A stretch of DNA of 64,000 bases from assembly GCA_027924585.1 (NCBI GenBank), contig BSBM01000370.1, positions 27,275,501 to 27,339,500 of the forward strand, read 5' to 3'. The stretch's first letter is position 1. Every line of letters begins with the position of its first letter. This document shows positions 59,849 through 64,000 of this stretch, in pieces. Source of the stretch: Larix kaempferi. Taxonomy: Eukaryota; Streptophyta; Pinopsida; Pinales; Pinaceae. The position numbers were made by a program, and so were the translations under genes. The notes below the pieces were generated by a model. That model was not told the origin of the DNA. It did no database searches and was given only the letters and a program-made list of their open reading frames with translations.

Positions 59849-61336
59849 TGTTTTGGCTAGCGGAGGAGGAAAAAATTTGGCACACCAAAGGCATGAGGAG
59901 ATATTACCAAGTGATGTACCTTCTTTGTTGGCCTTTTCAGTGGAGATTGCAGTAAGATTTGTGACCACGCAATTTGACACCATCAAACAATGTCCCTTGT
60001 TCAGAAAGTCAGACCGAATAAAATCTTATCAGTCTAAAGTAATGATGGAACAGATGGATCCACTTTGTAAGATTTTTCCAAAAGTTTTCTTGGAGAACCC
60101 ATCACCCCTCATTGAAACAAATTCCTGATACTTAGGCAAAAAATACAAGTCCTACATACTATGAAAGGGGCCTAAATACTAAAAAAAATTTCATCCCTTT
60201 GTAGAATCTTCACTGTAGTCCACCATAGTCCACCAACTCACCCTCCACCACCTTGACATTTAAGGCTTCTACAAACACCATCATGCAACTCCGCCGTGCC
60301 AATTTAAAAGTCACCTTATAAATGTTCTAAACCACCAAACTATAAAACAATCATATATATGCAAAGCAAGAATCAAATTTTGTATAGTGAGGGAGATCTT
60401 ATTTTAGACGTGCACAAATTAAAGAGTTTTCTTTTCTTATGGATAATAACCTACAGGGGTGTACCTTTCAGTGCACGGGAACCTATGAAGCATAGGAGGA
60501 ATCTATTTTCATGGATACTATCAAAATAAATAATCATTTTGTATTTTGTTGTTCTATATGTTCTATATGCAAAACCTTAAAAGTTATTAATGATTTAGTG
60601 GCACAAGCATCTCAAATTTTGGTATGTGTGAGAACCAAAAGATAACTCCTAATCTAGCTAGAGTAGATCTAAAGGGCCTTTTCAAAGAATAGTGGGATAG
60701 CATCCCATGAATGAATTTGTATCTATCAATACAACCATTTACTTGTTATTATGTGTGTCAATTTACATAAATATGTCTTCCTGCATCTTTAAAAATAATA
60801 TGTGCATTCCAACCTTGGGTGCACAGGTGAGCCTCCAACTCTTTGTTTATTAGTCTTGCGAAAGCAAAGACTATAATTTTCATGGCAAGTCAAGATGCTC
60901 TAAATTTACATTCATTCAATTTTATGTTATAAAGTTCTTCAATGTTTTAAAAAACAATTTAGTAAGGTGATTTTTCTGAAAACTAAAAATAAATTTCAGG
61001 ATTTTTAAATTTCACTCATGTTATTTGCTGATTGGTTAAAGAGTTTAAAATTAAAAACATTTAATATGAAATTTTGTATAAGTGCATTGTGACAACTTTC
61101 ATATACCATTCTTGAATTTTGTTTTAAAAAAAGATCGTTGTCATTTTTAATGTGATGTTTGATTTTGATGTGACCAATTCTATATATTTTAATTGTTATA
61201 TTTTTACAATGACAATTATTAATTAGTGGATACATTCATTTTTTAATTTAATTCCCTTCCAACAAAGGGGTGGAGGGACTTCCTTCTCTTGTTTATTTTA
61301 GTGTATTTCTTATTATTGTTAATATTAATCCAATCT
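59849..61336. repeat. Unidentified repeat, copy 2
   Basis: Directly follows copy 1 at a GGCTAGCGGAGGAGG junction and lacks the AT-rich first part. The plus-strand frame (59826-60128) reads GGGKNLAHQRHEEILPSDVP, SLLAFSVEIAVRFVTTQFDT and continues to KVMMEQMDPLCKIFPKVFLE, the longest version of the shared frame. Confidence 0.8.
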
Positions 61337-61888
61337 GAGTATTGTATGCTTCACACAACATAATGATTATGGTATGTTGGGACTTAAATGCTGATACATA
61401 CCCTACCTCACAACCAATGCAAGATAACAGAAAAGAAGAGATGATATTTTAAAGTCATAAAAACTATTCCAAAATGCCAAACACAATATATTGATTGTTT
61501 ATTATCTTGTTTATGATTAACACAACATGTCCCACAAAGGTAGAAAGAGAGGTCGAACAAGTTATAGGTATATTCATCGTGTAAACAATAACCTATTGCT
61601 TTAGTAGGAGGGCCACTACATATGTAAGCACTCTCATTATATAAGACTCAAGATATATTGTAATTTATACAAATCTCACAATCAATATAAAATAGCCTAA
61701 AAAATGAAAAGATACCTTAAGATTACAATAACCATGTCACATTTAATACAAAAATCTAAATATTTATTATCTTATTTATGAGTCAATATTTATAATTTTA
61801 TTGATAAATTATTGTTTATTATTCGCACACATATTTTATATATTTTGTCACCACTATGTTAAATAAACATAAATTCATAATATTAAGA
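61337..61888. repeat. Unidentified repeat, first part of copy 3
   Basis: Aligns with 57923-58470 (TATTGTATGCTTCACACAAC, TATGGTATGTTGGGACTTAA, AATAAACATAAATTCATAAT) and stops at 61888, where the second part would start. In copy 2 plus copy 3 the order is second part then first part, as across the LINE insertion at 44896/57923, which shows the family is arranged head to tail. Confidence 0.8.
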
Positions 61889-62149
61889 AAAATCCCATAA
61901 TTTTTTTCTCAAATTACATATCATTTCCAGGATGGTACTCAACATGTCACTTGCAAGAATTAATCCTAGGTGAGGAGGGTAACAATCATTTCTCTCAACT
62001 ACCCAAACTACACCCAATTAAAAAAAAATCCCATCATACAATACACCATAATTTAATGTAATTTCACCTAAGACAAAATAATCATACATATATTCCATAT
62101 CTTTACTTGCTATAGATACAAATGACCATTCAATCACCTCACATTAAAG
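61889..62149. other. Non-coding spacer
   Basis: AT-rich, no feature recognised. Confidence 0.4.
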
Positions 62150-63020
62150 ATGGAATTTTTTTATATAAACCCTTTGTTTGTTTCCTGCTCGAGGACCTCA
62201 AAGCTCTTAAGTCTGGTGGTGTCTGGTGTTTCAAAGTCCTCCCTAGTTTTCCCATTGTCCTTCGGGTCTTCCAATTCTATTCCTTCCTTTGTCAAGCATC
62301 TTGTGTCTCCTTTGTTTGGTAATAGGTTTGGGGAATCCCTTGTGCTCTTGAAGGATAGCCGAAGGGTTATGGGATCCATCTCTGTTGGAACTAGGATGGA
62401 GGATATGGATCCAGAACAGTCTCTTGATTTACCAGACCTAGTGGTTGTTTATGACTAATCTCCATCTATTTCAGACGACAATCATGTAGGATTGGTGAAC
62501 AATGTAATTTCTTTATCTAGTGGGTTTGTGCGGAAGTGGTATGGAGGGACTGCCACTACTTTCACTTTCTCCTGACTTCTCAATTGTTATTAATCAGTTG
62601 ATGGTGGTTATCCTTTAGATCCTCTAACTGGTATGCCTAGTACTCCTTATCCCTGTCAGTTTTGGGATATAGTGGTTTCGAAGGCTCTTATTGTTAGTGT
62701 TGTCAATAGTTAGGGTTATTTTGGTGCATTTTCGGAGAAGCTCCCCAAGTATAGTTCTACTGCTAGGGATCTTGGTACTTCTTATGAATCTAAGTCTCCT
62801 CGATATCATCTCAGGCCTATAAATTATTCTAAGATCATGTTGGTGTCGAGTTTGGGAGGGGGCGTCTTTCATGCCTCCTCGGTGGTATATTCATCTCAGC
62901 TTCGGGGCCATAGATCAATTATGGCTTCATCTAGGTAACAAGCTTCCCTCAATGTTAGGGTTGGATGTCAAAAAACATTGAAACAGACTCTTAGAGCAAG
63001 CTCTCCCTGTGTAAGGCTTA
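62150..63020 (+). pseudogene. Probable end of a LINE ORF1, degenerate
   Basis: Interrupted plus-strand frames directly upstream of a LINE endonuclease, e.g. ...SLDLPDLVVVYD stop (62456) and then DNHVGLVNNVISLSSGFVRK, TGMPSTPYPCQFWD and GYFGAFSEKLPKYSSTARDL with intervening stops. No DUF4283 or knuckle motif is visible, so assignment to ORF1 rests on position only. Confidence 0.35.
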
Positions 63021-63024
63021 CTTA

Positions 63025-64000
63025 ATGTTAGTGAGAGGGTTAAGGCTACCCTCTAAGATGTTGGCCCTCAAAACATTAGTGTCTTCGCAACATTTGAACA
63101 TGATTCCTATTCATGAAACTCTTGCTTGTGGTAATTCTATCTTGGCAAATTTGAGGATTCTATTGCCTAGATGGGATTTTGTTGGTATTGATGTTTTTGG
63201 TAAATCAGGGGGCCTTATAACTGGTTGGCTCACTGGATCTAATCTCCGTACTAATAGCTAGGCTATCATGACATGTTTGGGAACAATGTTTTTCTCCAAG
63301 GAATTTGGACAGGATTTTACTATCTTAAACATATATGGCCGCCCATATCTCTATAGGATGACATATTGGGAAAATATATTCAATTCTGGATTATTATATG
63401 TGGACATATTAATCTTAGGGGGTGACTTAAATTTATTCCTAGGGGAAGTCGAGATCTGGGGTTGTAACACTCATAAAAGCTCTTTATCAAACTATTTTTT
63501 CAAGATATTGGAGGATATTTCCTTATTTGGCATTCCCCCTGTCAGTTTAAGACCTACCTGGAGAAACATGCTTTTAGGATCATACAGGATAGCCAAGAGA
63601 CATGAAAAATTCTTAGTAAATGAAGGTACATTACATTCTACCTCTTGTATCAAACAATGGGTTGGAGAAGGGGGTGATTCAGACCATTTTTCTATTTTTC
63701 TTGAGGTGAAGGTGGCTCTGGAAAAGCCACCAAGCCCCTTCAAGTTTAATGCTACATGGATGGAATATGAAGGATATATACAACTCGTAAAAACTTTGTG
63801 GATCCCTCATGATGCCAATATCCAAGAATCAACAATAATACCATTTCTCAACAATATAAAGAAGATCAAAGATCGATCAGTTTCTTGGGAATTTGAGAGG
63901 AGAAGGACTCAGGGCATTGAGCTTGGTAGGAATGGATCTTTGTTGGCATCATATCATGCCAACAATCCTAAAGGATTCTCAATGATGCCAACAATCCTAA
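63025..64000 (+). pseudogene. LINE ORF2 endonuclease, runs off window
   Basis: One frame is open from 63025 to the window end except for one TAG at 63259-63261. It contains IFGKSGGLITGW-type text (WDFVGIDVFGKSGGLITGWL), LNIYGRPYLYRMTYWENIFN, DILILGGDLNLFLGEVEIWG (G-G-D-L-N, the catalytic Asp/Asn of APE endonucleases), PTWRNMLLGSYRIAKR, and GGDSDHFSIFLEVKVALEKP (S-D-H, the final catalytic motif), then FKFNATWMEYEGYIQLVKTL. The initial metal-binding Glu region is replaced by NMIPIHETLA. Only one stop interrupts 325 codons, so this is the best-preserved LINE coding frame here; the polymerase would lie beyond the right edge. Confidence 0.9.

Overview
The window looks like seed-plant nuclear DNA, most likely from a large, repeat-rich genome such as a gymnosperm. 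This is inferred from the plant-type leucine aminopeptidase, AT-rich intergenic DNA, introns kilobases long, and dense nested plant transposons (hAT, Ty1/copia, plant L1-type LINEs with a DUF4283 ORF1 and a C-terminal RNase H). The species cannot be named from what is visible. No rRNA, tRNA or CRISPR was recognised.

One host gene is well supported: the last four exons of a plus-strand M17 leucine aminopeptidase (22281-30757). Its exons are open and in phase, and it carries the family signature NTDAEGRL. A 7.2-kb intron in it holds an old hAT relic, a long foldback hairpin, a hAT-like element with perfect target duplications, and a minisatellite. The 5' exons were not found in the window. A second host-like sequence is a single beta-galactosidase (GH35) exon at 10592-10803 (minus), which lies inside a decayed hAT-like element and looks captured.

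Layout: 1-1.9 kb is a 5'-truncated LINE with a perfect 19-bp target duplication. 2.5-2.75 kb is a GC-rich palindromic cluster. 3.4-4.8 kb is a hAT relic (family 2). 4.9-8.9 kb is a nearly complete hAT element (family 1) with a three-exon transposase broken by one frameshift and one stop. 9.1-11.25 kb is a related element carrying the beta-galactosidase exon. 13.6-21 kb holds retroelement relics, minisatellites and an unusual array of short hairpins (17.87-18.37 kb). A family 1 deletion derivative sits at 21.17-21.45 kb. The aminopeptidase exons run from 22.3 to 30.8 kb. 31.5-39.3 kb has a LINE reverse transcriptase relic, a copia fragment between two minisatellites, and a second family 2 hAT relic.

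From 39.3 kb to the end the DNA is a nested stack. A minus-strand LINE (39.3-43.2 kb) is split by a complete small LTR element without recognisable genes (40008-42888, duplication AACAA). An unidentified repeat present in several copies (43.2-44.9 and 57.9-61.9 kb) is split by a full-length minus-strand LINE (44.9-57.9 kb). That LINE is split within its zinc knuckle by a Ty1/copia element (51703-56969, duplication ATTTT). A plus-strand LINE runs off the right edge (62.2-64 kb). Essentially all transposon genes are decayed; apart from the aminopeptidase exons nothing here looks like a working gene.
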